This document shows, piece after piece, positions 6,988-14,829 of a stretch of DNA of 24,654 nucleotides; within the stretch, counting starts at the first letter, position 1; each line of letters begins with the position of its first letter. Both the position numbers and the translations under genes were made by a program. The DNA is from JAWXBM01 sp034440115 (GTDB lineage Bacteria; Pseudomonadota; Gammaproteobacteria; Xanthomonadales; SZUA-36). The notes beneath the pieces were generated by a model. It worked only from the letters and a program-made list of their open reading frames with translations. It did no database searches and was not told where the DNA came from. The stretch spans positions 1-24,654 of the forward strand of contig JAWXBM010000027.1 in the NCBI GenBank assembly GCA_034440115.1. Reading direction: 5' to 3'.

Positions 6988-8529
6988 ATGTCTAGAATCA
7001 AAATCATCGTCGGCTTGCTCAGCCTTTACCTCTTTCCTCTGGTTGCGCTGGCGCAGGAAGGTGTTGACAGTCGCATCGACCAAGCCGTGAAGCCCTATGC
7101 GGACGCAGTGGCTGGTTTTATTTTTTCATCCTTTCCCATCAATGGCGTGGCGATTCCCTTTGTATTGGTCTGGCTGATAGTGGCCGCTACGATATTTACT
7201 TTTTACTTTCGTTTTATAAATCTGCGCGCCTTGAAGCATGGCTTTCAATTGGTACGCGGCGATTATTCCGACCCTACAGCTGCCGGCGAGGTGACTCACT
7301 TCCAGGCTCTGGCAACAGCGTTATCAGGCACAGTCGGCCTGGGCAATATAGCCGGTGTAGCCGTAGCGGTTTCGCTGGGTGGTCCGGGCGCCACCTTCTG
7401 GATGATCGTGGCTGGTTTCCTGGGCATGTCCTCCAAGTTTGTCGAGTGCACCTTAGGCGTGCGCTACCGCAATGTGTATACCGATGGCTCGGTGTCCGGC
7501 GGACCCATGTATTACCTGTCCAAAGGTCTGGCTGAACGCAGTGATAAACTGAAAGGGCTAGGCAAAATCCTGGCCGTCATGTTTGCCATTTTCTGCATTG
7601 GCGGATCGTTTGGCGGCGGTAACATGTTCCAGGCCAATCAGAGCTTCAAGCAGGTGGTAGCGGTTACCGGCGGCGATGCCAGTTGGCTGGTTGATAAGGG
7701 CTGGTTGTTCGGCGTAGTGATTGCCACGCTGGTGGGCCTGGTCATCATCGGCGGAATCCAGGGTATTGCCCGGGTTACCTCCAAAATTGTGCCTTTAATG
7801 GCGATTATTTATGTCACAGCCGGCTTGATTATCATCGGCATGAATCTGTCGGAATTACCTGCTACTGTTATGGCTATTATCAACGGTGCGTTCAGTCCGG
7901 AGGGCATGGCCGGCGGGGTCGTGGGTGTTTTGTTCCAGGGTTTCAAGCGCGCCGCGTTTTCCAATGAGGCGGGTGTGGGCTCAGCAGCCATCGCGCACTC
8001 GGCCGTTCGAACCAACCGACCCATAACCGAGGGATTCGTAGCGCTATACGAGCCATTTGTTGACACCGTCGTGATTTGTACTATTACAGCGCTGGTAATC
8101 ATTATCACCGGCTCCTGGGATCCCAGCGTAGACCCCAGCCAGGGTGTGGCTTTGACCTCTTCAGCCTTTGAGTCAGCGATTTCCTGGTTCCCTTGGGTAC
8201 TGACCGTTGCCGTTATTTTGTTCGCTTTCTCAACCATGATTTCCTGGTCGTACTATGGCTTGAAAGCCTGGACCTATCTGTTCGGCGAATCCCTGATTAC
8301 CGATATCACCTATAAGGTCCTGTTTCTGGCCTTTGTCGTCATAGGCTCTTCCATGCAACTGGGTTCGGTAATCGATTTCTCCGACGCGATGATTTTTGCC
8401 ATGGCTTTCCCCAATATCATCGGTATTTACTTCCTGTTGCCAGTGGTGCGTAAGGAATTGAATGAATATTGGGCTGAGTACAAGGCTGGAACTTTGCAGA
8501 AATTTGGCAAAGCAGCGAATCGCATCTGA
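6988..8529 (+). CDS. Sodium:alanine symporter, AGCS family
   Basis: A 513-residue inner-membrane transporter. After a hydrophobic N-terminus resembling a signal sequence (MSRIKIIVGLLSLYLFPLVALA), about ten further membrane segments follow. Family landmarks are 'TALSGTVGLGNIAGVAVAV' followed by 'GGPGATFWM' (about 110-139), 'GGPMYYLSKGL', and 'FSNEAGVGSAAIAHSA' in the second half. AGCS members import alanine, or sometimes glycine, with sodium into the cytoplasm. GGAG at 6978-6981 is the ribosome binding site. It follows the usp gene by 47 bp. Imported alanine could become pyruvate and feed the pyruvate-centred genes downstream, although no transaminase or dehydrogenase for that step lies in the window. 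The exact substrate cannot be read from the sequence. Confidence 0.93.
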   Translation: MSRIKIIVGLLSLYLFPLVALAQEGVDSRIDQAVKPYADAVAGFIFSSFPINGVAIPFVLVWLIVAATIFTFYFRFINLRALKHGFQLVRGDYSDPTAAGEVTHFQALATALSGTVGLGNIAGVAVAVSLGGPGATFWMIVAGFLGMSSKFVECTLGVRYRNVYTDGSVSGGPMYYLSKGLAERSDKLKGLGKILAVMFAIFCIGGSFGGGNMFQANQSFKQVVAVTGGDASWLVDKGWLFGVVIATLVGLVIIGGIQGIARVTSKIVPLMAIIYVTAGLIIIGMNLSELPATVMAIINGAFSPEGMAGGVVGVLFQGFKRAAFSNEAGVGSAAIAHSAVRTNRPITEGFVALYEPFVDTVVICTITALVIIITGSWDPSVDPSQGVALTSSAFESAISWFPWVLTVAVILFAFSTMISWSYYGLKAWTYLFGESLITDITYKVLFLAFVVIGSSMQLGSVIDFSDAMIFAMAFPNIIGIYFLLPVVRKELNEYWAEYKAGTLQKFGKAANRI

Positions 8530-8606
8530 GGAAAATTACCAAGATTCACCGGAATTACAGGAGCAAGCCTTGCCCCAGCGCAAGGCAATAGGCCAGAATT
8601 TGTCGT

Positions 8607-8650
8607 TATAATCAGCCGTTCGATCGAGCGCTTCCAATCACTGGAAGCGC
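8607..8650 (+). promoter_or_regulatory. Candidate tkt promoter (-10) with a leader hairpin
   Basis: TATAAT at 8607-8612 is a perfect -10 hexamer; no good -35 is seen at 16-18 bp. A start near 8619 would give a leader of about 57 nt. That leader begins almost at once with a perfect 9-bp hairpin: GCGCTTCCA (8628-8636), loop ATCAC, TGGAAGCGC (8642-8650). No T-run follows, so it is not a standard intrinsic terminator. A 5'-terminal stem of this kind often protects an mRNA from decay. Confidence 0.45.
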
Positions 8651-8675
8651 AAAACTTTCACAGCCAGGAAATTAA

Positions 8676-10679
8676 ATGCCCAGCAGACGTGACCTCGCCA
8701 ACGCCATTCGCGCTTTGTCCATGGACGCAGTTCAACAAGCAAAATCAGGCCACCCGGGCATGCCCATGGGCATGGCGGATATTGCCGAGGTACTGTGGAA
8801 CGACAACCTGAAACACAACCCGTCAAATCCTGGCTGGGAGGATCGCGACCGCTTCGTACTATCCAACGGCCACGGTTCCATGTTGTTGTACTCCATGTTA
8901 CATCTCACCGGCTACGATTTGCCCATCGAAGAATTGAAGAACTTCCGTCAATGGCATTCGCGCACCCCGGGTCATCCGGAGTTCGGTGAAACGCCAGGAG
9001 TAGAAACTACCACCGGGCCTTTGGGCCAGGGGCTCAGTAATGCAGTGGGAATGGCGCTGGCTGAGAAAGTGCTGGCCAATCGCTTCAACCGCGAAGGGTT
9101 TCCACTGGTTGACCACAACACCTGGGTATTCCTTGGTGATGGCTGCTTGATGGAAGGTATTTCGCATGAGGTTTGTTCCCTGGCAGGAACCCTGGGCCTT
9201 GGCAAACTGAACTGTTTCTGGGATGACAACGGCATTTCCATCGACGGCGAGGTTAAAGGCTGGTTTACCGATGACACTCCGGCTCGCTTTGAAGCTTATG
9301 GCTGGCACGTGATCCGAGATGTCGATGGTCATGACCCGGTAGAAATCCAGCAAGCAATTGATACTTCGCGGGCAGAGACTTCACGCCCGAGCCTGATTTG
9401 CTGTCGTACAGTGATCGGTTTTGGTGCACCCAACAAGCAGGGCACTGAAGCAACACACGGCGCACCTTTGGGTGCGGCGGAAATTGCCGCGGCACGGGAA
9501 CATCTGGGCTGGCCGTATGCCCCCTTTGAAATTCCAGCAGACATTGCCCAACAATGGGATGGCCGTGAAAAAGGTGCCAGCCGCGAACAAGCCTGGCAAG
9601 AGCTGTTCGCAAGCTACAGCGAGAAATACCCGGAGTTGGCAGCCGAGTTCAACCGTCGCATGCAGGGTGAGCTGCCGGATGACTGGCAAGAGCGCAGCGC
9701 CGCCTTGATTGCAGAAATGCAGAGCAAGGGCGGAGATGTGGCCTCACGCAAATCCTCTTTGCTCGCGTTGGAAGCATTCGGCCCTATGCTGCCGGAACTG
9801 GCCGGTGGCTCAGCCGACCTGGCAGGTTCCAACCTGACTATCTGGTCGGGCAGCGAGGATGTCAATGCCGGCGGAGAGAATGGCAACTACATTTATTTCG
9901 GCGTACGCGAATTCGGCATGACCGCCATCTGCAATGGCATGGCGCTACACGGCGGTTTTATCCCCTATAACGCCACCTTCCTGGTATTTTCGGACTATGC
10001 CCGCAATGCAGTACGCATGTCAGCGCTGATACCGGCGCACAACATTCATGTTTACACCCATGACTCCATCGGTTTGGGTGAAGATGGCCCTACCCACCAA
10101 CCGGTTGAGCACGTTGCCAGCCTGCGGCTGATTCCGGGTCTGCAGGTATGGCGTCCTTGCGATACGGTGGAATCTGCTGTGGCCTGGAAAGCGGCTATTG
10201 AAAACTGCGGCAAGCCCAGCGCTTTGGTGTTCACTCGCCAGACCCTGCCGCATCAGCCACGCACTAGTACCCAGTTGGATGACATTGCCCGTGGTGGCTA
10301 TGTGCTGCTTGAATCTGACGGCAAGCCCGATGCACTCATCATAGCCAGCGGCTCGGAAATAGGCCTGGCGGTTGCGGCAGCCAAAGCTCTGTCCGCAGAA
10401 GGCGTGGCCGTGCGCGTAGTTTCCATGCCGAACCCTGGCTTGTTCCTGCAGCAGGATGCAGCCTATCGCGAAGCGGTACTACCCAGCAGTTTGCAGGCGC
10501 GGGTAGCGGTGGAAGCCGGCGTGAGCCTCTATTGGCATGCCTTTGTGGGCCCGGCGGGGCGTATTATAGGAATAGATAAATTCGGTGCTTCCGCGCCGGC
10601 TGACATATTGTTCGAACAATATGGCTTTACCGTGCCGCATGTTTGCAAAGCGGTACGCGAGACCCTAAATAAAGAATAA
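8676..10679 (+). CDS. tkt: Transketolase
   Basis: A 667-residue, full-length thiamine-diphosphate enzyme. It moves two-carbon ketol units between sugar phosphates, linking the pentose phosphate pathway to glycolysis. Visible landmarks match the bacterial enzymes: 'KSGHPGMPMG' with H26, 'LSNGHGS' with H66, 'TPGHPE' with H100, the ThDP/Mg motif 'GDGCLMEGISHE' (about 154-165) ending at N185 in 'DDNGIS', and 'GEDGPTHQPVEH' in the pyrimidine-binding domain. The C-terminal domain is complete. ATG at 8676 is supported by AGGA about 8 nt upstream. It is the first gene of the sugar-phosphate cluster, 109 bp before gap. A repeat fragment related to the usp hairpin array lies in that gap. Confidence 0.97.
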   Translation: MPSRRDLANAIRALSMDAVQQAKSGHPGMPMGMADIAEVLWNDNLKHNPSNPGWEDRDRFVLSNGHGSMLLYSMLHLTGYDLPIEELKNFRQWHSRTPGHPEFGETPGVETTTGPLGQGLSNAVGMALAEKVLANRFNREGFPLVDHNTWVFLGDGCLMEGISHEVCSLAGTLGLGKLNCFWDDNGISIDGEVKGWFTDDTPARFEAYGWHVIRDVDGHDPVEIQQAIDTSRAETSRPSLICCRTVIGFGAPNKQGTEATHGAPLGAAEIAAAREHLGWPYAPFEIPADIAQQWDGREKGASREQAWQELFASYSEKYPELAAEFNRRMQGELPDDWQERSAALIAEMQSKGGDVASRKSSLLALEAFGPMLPELAGGSADLAGSNLTIWSGSEDVNAGGENGNYIYFGVREFGMTAICNGMALHGGFIPYNATFLVFSDYARNAVRMSALIPAHNIHVYTHDSIGLGEDGPTHQPVEHVASLRLIPGLQVWRPCDTVESAVAWKAAIENCGKPSALVFTRQTLPHQPRTSTQLDDIARGGYVLLESDGKPDALIIASGSEIGLAVAAAKALSAEGVAVRVVSMPNPGLFLQQDAAYREAVLPSSLQARVAVEAGVSLYWHAFVGPAGRIIGIDKFGASAPADILFEQYGFTVPHVCKAVRETLNKE

Positions 10680-10685
10680 TGGAAG

Positions 10686-10707
10686 CTCTGAATAAATCAG
10701 GGATTTC
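10686..10707. repeat. Copy of the usp-array palindromic repeat in the tkt-gap intergenic region
   Basis: These 22 bases match 6463-6484 (the core of hairpin E plus its flank) at 20 of 22 positions, including TAAATCAG and GATTTC. The core CTGAATAAATC is also at 6341-6351. The palindrome is weaker here because one arm is altered. It lies just after the tkt stop codon. Confidence 0.55.
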
Positions 10708-10788
10708 ACCAAGAGAATTCGAGCTAAGCGGAAGCTGTGCCTAGCAACAGGCCAAAACCAACACGCGTAACAATTTCAGGAGCAGAAA

Positions 10789-11796
10789 ATGGCGATTAAA
10801 GTAGCAATTAATGGTTATGGCCGCATCGGCCGTAATATCCTGCGGGCCTTGTATGAGTCTGGCCGTACCGATGAAATCCAGGTGGTTGCCATCAATGATC
10901 TGGGCGATGCCGAAACCAATGCGCATCTCACGCGCTATGACACGACCCATGGCAAATTCCCCTTTGCAGTAGAAGTGGTCAATGGTGACCTGGTAGTCGA
11001 CGGAGATCGTATCAAAGTGTTGGCAGAGCGCGATCCAGCCAAGTTGCCGTGGAAAGACCTGGCTGTTGACGTGGTGCTTGAATCCACCGGTTTCTTTACC
11101 AGCAAGGACAAGGCCAGTGCCCACCTTTCTGCCGGAGCGAAGAAGGTGATTATTTCAGCTCCGGGCAAGGACGTGGATGCCACCATCGTTTATGGCGTCA
11201 ATCATCAGAGCCTCAAATCTACCGACCAGGTCATCTCCAATGCCTCTTGCACCACCAATTGCCTGGCGCCATTGGCCAAGGTGCTGCATGAAGGGGTGGG
11301 GATTGAACATGGCCTGATGACCACCATTCATGCCTACACCAATGATCAGGTTCTAACCGATGTGTATCACACGGATTTGCGCCGTGCACGCTCTGCCACC
11401 ATGAGCCAGATTCCAACCAAGACCGGTGCTGCGGCAGCAGTTGGCCTGGTTTTGCCTGAATTGAATGGGCGCCTGGACGGGTTTTCCATGCGCGTGCCCA
11501 CCATCAACGTATCGGTGGTGGACCTCAGCTTTGTGGCCAGCCGTGCCACCACGGTGGAAGAAGTAAATAGTATCGTCAAGCAGGCAGCCGAGGGATCAAT
11601 GAAAGGTGTATTGGCATATAACACGCGGCCGTTGGTTTCCATCGATTTCAACCACGACCCACATTCTTCTATATTTGATTCCACGCTGACACGGGTGATG
11701 GAAGGAACGATGGTGAAAGTGCTGAGCTGGTATGACAACGAATGGGGCTTCAGCAATCGCATGCTGGATACCACCATTGCCTTGATGAACGCCTGA
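10789..11796 (+). CDS. gap: Type I glyceraldehyde-3-phosphate dehydrogenase
   Basis: A 335-residue enzyme that oxidises glyceraldehyde 3-phosphate to 1,3-bisphosphoglycerate with NAD in the cytoplasm. The Rossmann motif 'INGYGRIGRN' opens the protein. The catalytic loop 'SNASCTTNC' gives C154 and 'TTIHAYTNDQ' gives H181. 'DLRRARSA' and 'WYDNEWGFSNRML' complete the family. D37 in 'AINDLGD' is the acidic residue associated with NAD preference, which argues for a glycolytic GAPDH. Some C-terminal residues ('VSIDFNHDPHS') recall erythrose-4-phosphate dehydrogenase, but the 'HAYTNDQ' loop favours GAPDH. AGGAG at 10778-10782 sets the start. pgk follows after 32 bp, so the two are very likely co-transcribed. 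Confidence 0.95.
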   Translation: MAIKVAINGYGRIGRNILRALYESGRTDEIQVVAINDLGDAETNAHLTRYDTTHGKFPFAVEVVNGDLVVDGDRIKVLAERDPAKLPWKDLAVDVVLESTGFFTSKDKASAHLSAGAKKVIISAPGKDVDATIVYGVNHQSLKSTDQVISNASCTTNCLAPLAKVLHEGVGIEHGLMTTIHAYTNDQVLTDVYHTDLRRARSATMSQIPTKTGAAAAVGLVLPELNGRLDGFSMRVPTINVSVVDLSFVASRATTVEEVNSIVKQAAEGSMKGVLAYNTRPLVSIDFNHDPHSSIFDSTLTRVMEGTMVKVLSWYDNEWGFSNRMLDTTIALMNA

Positions 11797-11828
11797 ACCA
11801 GCTGCAAGGCTTCGAAGGTAGAAAGCAG

Positions 11829-13004
11829 ATGAACTACTTGCGAATGGAAAATCTGGACCTGGCCGGCAAGCGCGTGATGATACGTGAGGATCTCAACGTG
11901 CCGGTGGCAGATGGCCGGGTAACATCGGACGCACGTATTCGTGCGGCGCTGCCCAGTATTCAATTGGCGCTGAAAAAAGGTGCAGCCGTCATCGTGCTGT
12001 CGCATCTGGGGCGGCCCTCTGAAGGAGTTTTTTCTGCAGCGGATTCCTTGGCACCCGTTGCGCAGCACATGCAGGAATTGTTGGGCCAGCCGGTAAGGCT
12101 GGAGCGCGATTGGCTGGACGGCCTGGAGATCAAAGCTGGCGAAGTGGTGCTGTGTGAAAATGTCCGATTCAACGTTGGCGAGAAAAGCAATGACCTGCAA
12201 CTGGCCAGCCGCATGGCAGCGCTGTGCGATGTTTTTGTCATGGATGCCTTTGGAACAGCGCATCGTGCCCAGGCTTCAACCGAAGGTGTGATTCGCAAAG
12301 CACCGGTGGTCTGTGCCGGGCCTTTGTTACACCGGGAATTACAGGCTTTGCAGAAGGCTTTACTCGCGCCTGAACGCCCTTTGCTGGCCATTGTTGGCGG
12401 ATCCAAGGTTTCCACCAAGTTGGCTGTACTGGATCATTTGCTCGACAAGGTAGATGAGTTAATCGTGGGTGGCGGTATTGCCAATACTTTTATTGCAGCC
12501 AGTGGCCATGAAGTAGGCAAATCGCTGTATGAGCCGGATCTGCTGGGCGCAGCGCAAGGTTTGATACGCAAGGCGCATGAAAACGGCGGCTCGATTCCCA
12601 TACCCAAGGATGTACTGGTCGCAAAATCATTCAGCGCGAATGCCGAGGCGATCGTGCGGCAGGTGCACGAAGTGCAGGCGGATGAAATGATTCTTGATAT
12701 CGGCCCGCTTACGGCCATTTCCTATTCCGCAATCATTGCAGGTGCTGGCAGCATAATCTGGAATGGTCCAGTCGGCGTTTTCGAGTTTCCGGCTTTCCAA
12801 TCCGGTACCCGGGCAGTGGCAGAGGCAATAGGCCGGTCCAAAGCGTTCAGCATAGCGGGTGGTGGTGATACTTTGGCAGCTATAGACCAATTCGGCGTGG
12901 CGCAGGACATCAGTTATATTTCTACCGGTGGCGGTGCCTTTCTGGAATTCGTTGAGGGCAAAAATTTGCCAGCCGTTGCGGCTTTAATCGCCAGAGCAGC
13001 CTGA
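11829..13004 (+). CDS. pgk: Phosphoglycerate kinase
   Basis: A 391-residue cytoplasmic enzyme that makes ATP and 3-phosphoglycerate from 1,3-bisphosphoglycerate. Landmarks in order: 'REDLNVPVADGRVTSDARI', 'LSHLGRP', 'LCENVRFNVGE', 'MDAFGTAHRAQAST', 'GGSKVSTKL', 'GGGIANTF', 'WNGPVGVFE', and the nucleotide loop 'AGGGDTLAA'. The start is set at ATG 11829 (MNYLRMENLDL): the frame stays open further upstream, but the extra 29 residues overlap the gap coding region and do not belong to the family. GAAGG lies about 10 nt before this ATG. It sits 32 bp after gap in one transcription unit and is convergent with the sulfotransferase on the other strand. Confidence 0.96.
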   Translation: MNYLRMENLDLAGKRVMIREDLNVPVADGRVTSDARIRAALPSIQLALKKGAAVIVLSHLGRPSEGVFSAADSLAPVAQHMQELLGQPVRLERDWLDGLEIKAGEVVLCENVRFNVGEKSNDLQLASRMAALCDVFVMDAFGTAHRAQASTEGVIRKAPVVCAGPLLHRELQALQKALLAPERPLLAIVGGSKVSTKLAVLDHLLDKVDELIVGGGIANTFIAASGHEVGKSLYEPDLLGAAQGLIRKAHENGGSIPIPKDVLVAKSFSANAEAIVRQVHEVQADEMILDIGPLTAISYSAIIAGAGSIIWNGPVGVFEFPAFQSGTRAVAEAIGRSKAFSIAGGGDTLAAIDQFGVAQDISYISTGGGAFLEFVEGKNLPAVAALIARAA

Positions 13005-13014
13005 GACTTAGTCC

Positions 13015-13093
13015 GGATTTCTCAGCGATTGCAGCAAGCGATCGATGCAACGGGCAGCAAGATTTTTGCCCGGTACACACACTCTGCCGGGCA
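13015..13093. other. Overlapping hairpins between convergent pgk and sulfotransferase genes
   Basis: CGGGCA (13051-13056) can pair with TGCCCG (13067-13072). Alternatively TGCCCGG (13067-13073) can pair with CCGGGCA (13087-13093). The two hairpins compete for the same middle arm. They lie between two convergent genes and may stop or stabilise both transcripts, although no clear T-run is present. GGATTTCTCAG at 13015-13025 is identical to part of the usp hairpin array (6358-6368) and may be a remnant of that repeat. Confidence 0.35.
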
Positions 13094-13105
13094 GTAGGAA
13101 AGGAT

Positions 13106-14734
13106 TTAATCCGGCTTTGAATCCAGGCTGAACTCAGCATCCAGTTCGGCAATGCGATCGAAGAAAGTTGGCGCGAATTCATAGTAATTCTGCCAGCGGC
13201 CCAATGAATTTCGGTGCACATTCTGCCGGGCTTGCCAGGCGCTGGCGGTTCGAATAGGCCGCGGTGAGTCCGCGGTTGATCCTGCAGCTTTCATGTTAGA
13301 TGTGCCACTGATGTCGGATGCACTGCCCGGCAAGCCCAGGAAATCCAGCACTGTGCCGACCGTTGCACTTTTATCCTCAATCAGGTCTTCGTAAGCCAAG
13401 GTCATTATCTGGTCCGGCAAACGCTGGCTGAAATGCTGCATCAATTGCAGGTAGCCGCGGTAATAGTCCACCAACGCATCCAGTTGGTTGGAAAATGCCG
13501 CATCCGGATGTTGGAACAACTGCATGAAACAGGACAGACAACTGTCGCGACCGTCGCGTCGCAGGTGCAGGATTTTGGCTTCGGGCATTATTTCGGACAA
13601 CATTGACAGGTAGCGAAAGTTCAGCGGATTCTTGTCGATGTAATAGTGATCCGCAGGGCCATCATCCAGCCGCATGTGTTTCCAGATTTGCGTGGCCAGT
13701 TCATTGGCTACCATTTTATTATTGGCCAATTCGGTTTTTGTCATTTTGTTGTTTGCTGACCTGCTTCGCTGCACCGGCTCCCAACTTTTCCACGCATGGG
13801 CAAGGAAGTTCAGTTCACCCCGGCCCGTAATCCGGGAATGGTGGTCCAATAATTGTTCCAGCAGAGTGGTGCCAGAGCGCAGCATGCCGACGATAAACAC
13901 CGCGTTACGCTGACCTTCACATTTTTCGTAGCGCTCGATCGGTTGGGATAGCTGTTGTGTTACAAAATCCTTCCAGGCTGCTGGATTCCAGGACTGATTC
14001 AAACTTCGCTGGTGATTGCCTTCAAGGTAGTGTTTCCAGGCCTGAGCATAGTTTTCCAGATCGTCAAAACCTTTGCCACGGGCAAAGGCGATGCATAGGG
14101 CCGCCTCCGAATCAGCCGCTTGTTCCGGCGCTGTGCAGATCAGTTGCCAGTCGGCGTTATCCGCATCGGAAAATTTTTGCAAGGTGGCCAGGCCCAGCCA
14201 GGCACCGCCGATCGTTGTATCGAGTAGCAAGCTTGAGCGAAAGGCTTTTAAGGCTGCTTCGTGTTCACCAACTCCCTGGTACAAGCGAGCCAGTTTGAAG
14301 TGATGGCTGGCCAGGCCGGGTTCCCTGGCCACAAGTTGCTGCATTACCGCGATTGCGCTGCTGAACTGATTGCTGTCCCGCAGCAGGCCAGTGATCTTCA
14401 GCAAGGATGGCGAGTCAGCAGAAGGCTGGGCAACAAAGGCGAGCAGGACCTGGTTGAAATCGCTGAGCCGAGCTTGTTCTCTCAGCAAAAAAGCCAGTGC
14501 CAATGTCGAATCAAAATCCGCAGTGTTGGCTGCCAAAAGCTTGCGAAAAGTCTGTTCCGCTTCTGCTGCCAGGCCACAGAGGCGCTGCGCATTACCCAGC
14601 CAATAGTTTACTTCGCGCGAGTCTGGCTTCAGCTTTTGAGCTTGTTGCAGCAACTCCAATGCCTGGCTTGCCTGCCTTTGTTGTACGGCTTTAATGCCTT
14701 GGTGCAGCAATGTTTGCCAAGCTGGAGTCATCAT
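13106..14734 (-). CDS. TPR-repeat sulfotransferase family protein (copy 2)
   Basis: A 542-residue protein built like the one at 2005-3615. TPR-like helical repeats cover about 5-245 (for example 'QASQALELLQQAQKLKPDS' and 'HEAALKAFRSSLLLD'). A sulfotransferase domain covers about 275-535. The PAPS 5'-phosphosulfate loop is GMLRSGTT (283-290) and the 3'-phosphate element is RRDGRDSCLS (392-401). 'SLGRWQNYY' lies near the C-terminus. The two copies differ widely, so this is an old paralogue rather than a recent duplication. Residues 327-346 are an imperfect 10-residue duplication (ANNKMTKTEL / ANNKMVANEL) absent from copy 1. It stands alone on the minus strand inside a plus-strand glycolytic cluster. 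The substrate is unknown. The first of two adjacent ATGs is used and the ribosome binding site is weak. Confidence 0.88.
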   Translation of the reverse strand: MMTPAWQTLLHQGIKAVQQRQASQALELLQQAQKLKPDSREVNYWLGNAQRLCGLAAEAEQTFRKLLAANTADFDSTLALAFLLREQARLSDFNQVLLAFVAQPSADSPSLLKITGLLRDSNQFSSAIAVMQQLVAREPGLASHHFKLARLYQGVGEHEAALKAFRSSLLLDTTIGGAWLGLATLQKFSDADNADWQLICTAPEQAADSEAALCIAFARGKGFDDLENYAQAWKHYLEGNHQRSLNQSWNPAAWKDFVTQQLSQPIERYEKCEGQRNAVFIVGMLRSGTTLLEQLLDHHSRITGRGELNFLAHAWKSWEPVQRSRSANNKMTKTELANNKMVANELATQIWKHMRLDDGPADHYYIDKNPLNFRYLSMLSEIMPEAKILHLRRDGRDSCLSCFMQLFQHPDAAFSNQLDALVDYYRGYLQLMQHFSQRLPDQIMTLAYEDLIEDKSATVGTVLDFLGLPGSASDISGTSNMKAAGSTADSPRPIRTASAWQARQNVHRNSLGRWQNYYEFAPTFFDRIAELDAEFSLDSKPD

Positions 14735-14816
14735 GAATTCAGCTTAACTGATTCGCACCTGGTTCGGCACGGTTGCTTGTAAGAAAAGGTTCATGTGATT
14801 AACCGTTTCATCAGAC

Positions 14817-14822
14817 TATAAT
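14817..14822 (+). promoter_or_regulatory. Perfect -10 hexamer directly before pyk
   Basis: TATAAT lies 7 bp before the first candidate pyk ATG (14830) and 13 bp before the second (14836). A start site 6-8 bp downstream of the hexamer would fall at about 14828-14830. No -35 of good quality and no ribosome binding site are seen, so the pyk message may be leaderless or nearly so. Confidence 0.45.
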
Positions 14823-14829
14823 TCGCCCC

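Noticed and set aside
11742..11828. Upstream in-frame extension of pgk (29 codons)
   Set aside because: It overlaps the end of gap and encodes residues not found at the N-terminus of phosphoglycerate kinases; ATG 11829 has a suitable ribosome binding site.
11367..12263. Long open frame (298 codons) on the minus strand opposite gap and pgk
   Set aside because: It overlaps two strongly supported genes in antisense, shows no family motif, and its composition is that of the reverse complement of codon-biased genes.
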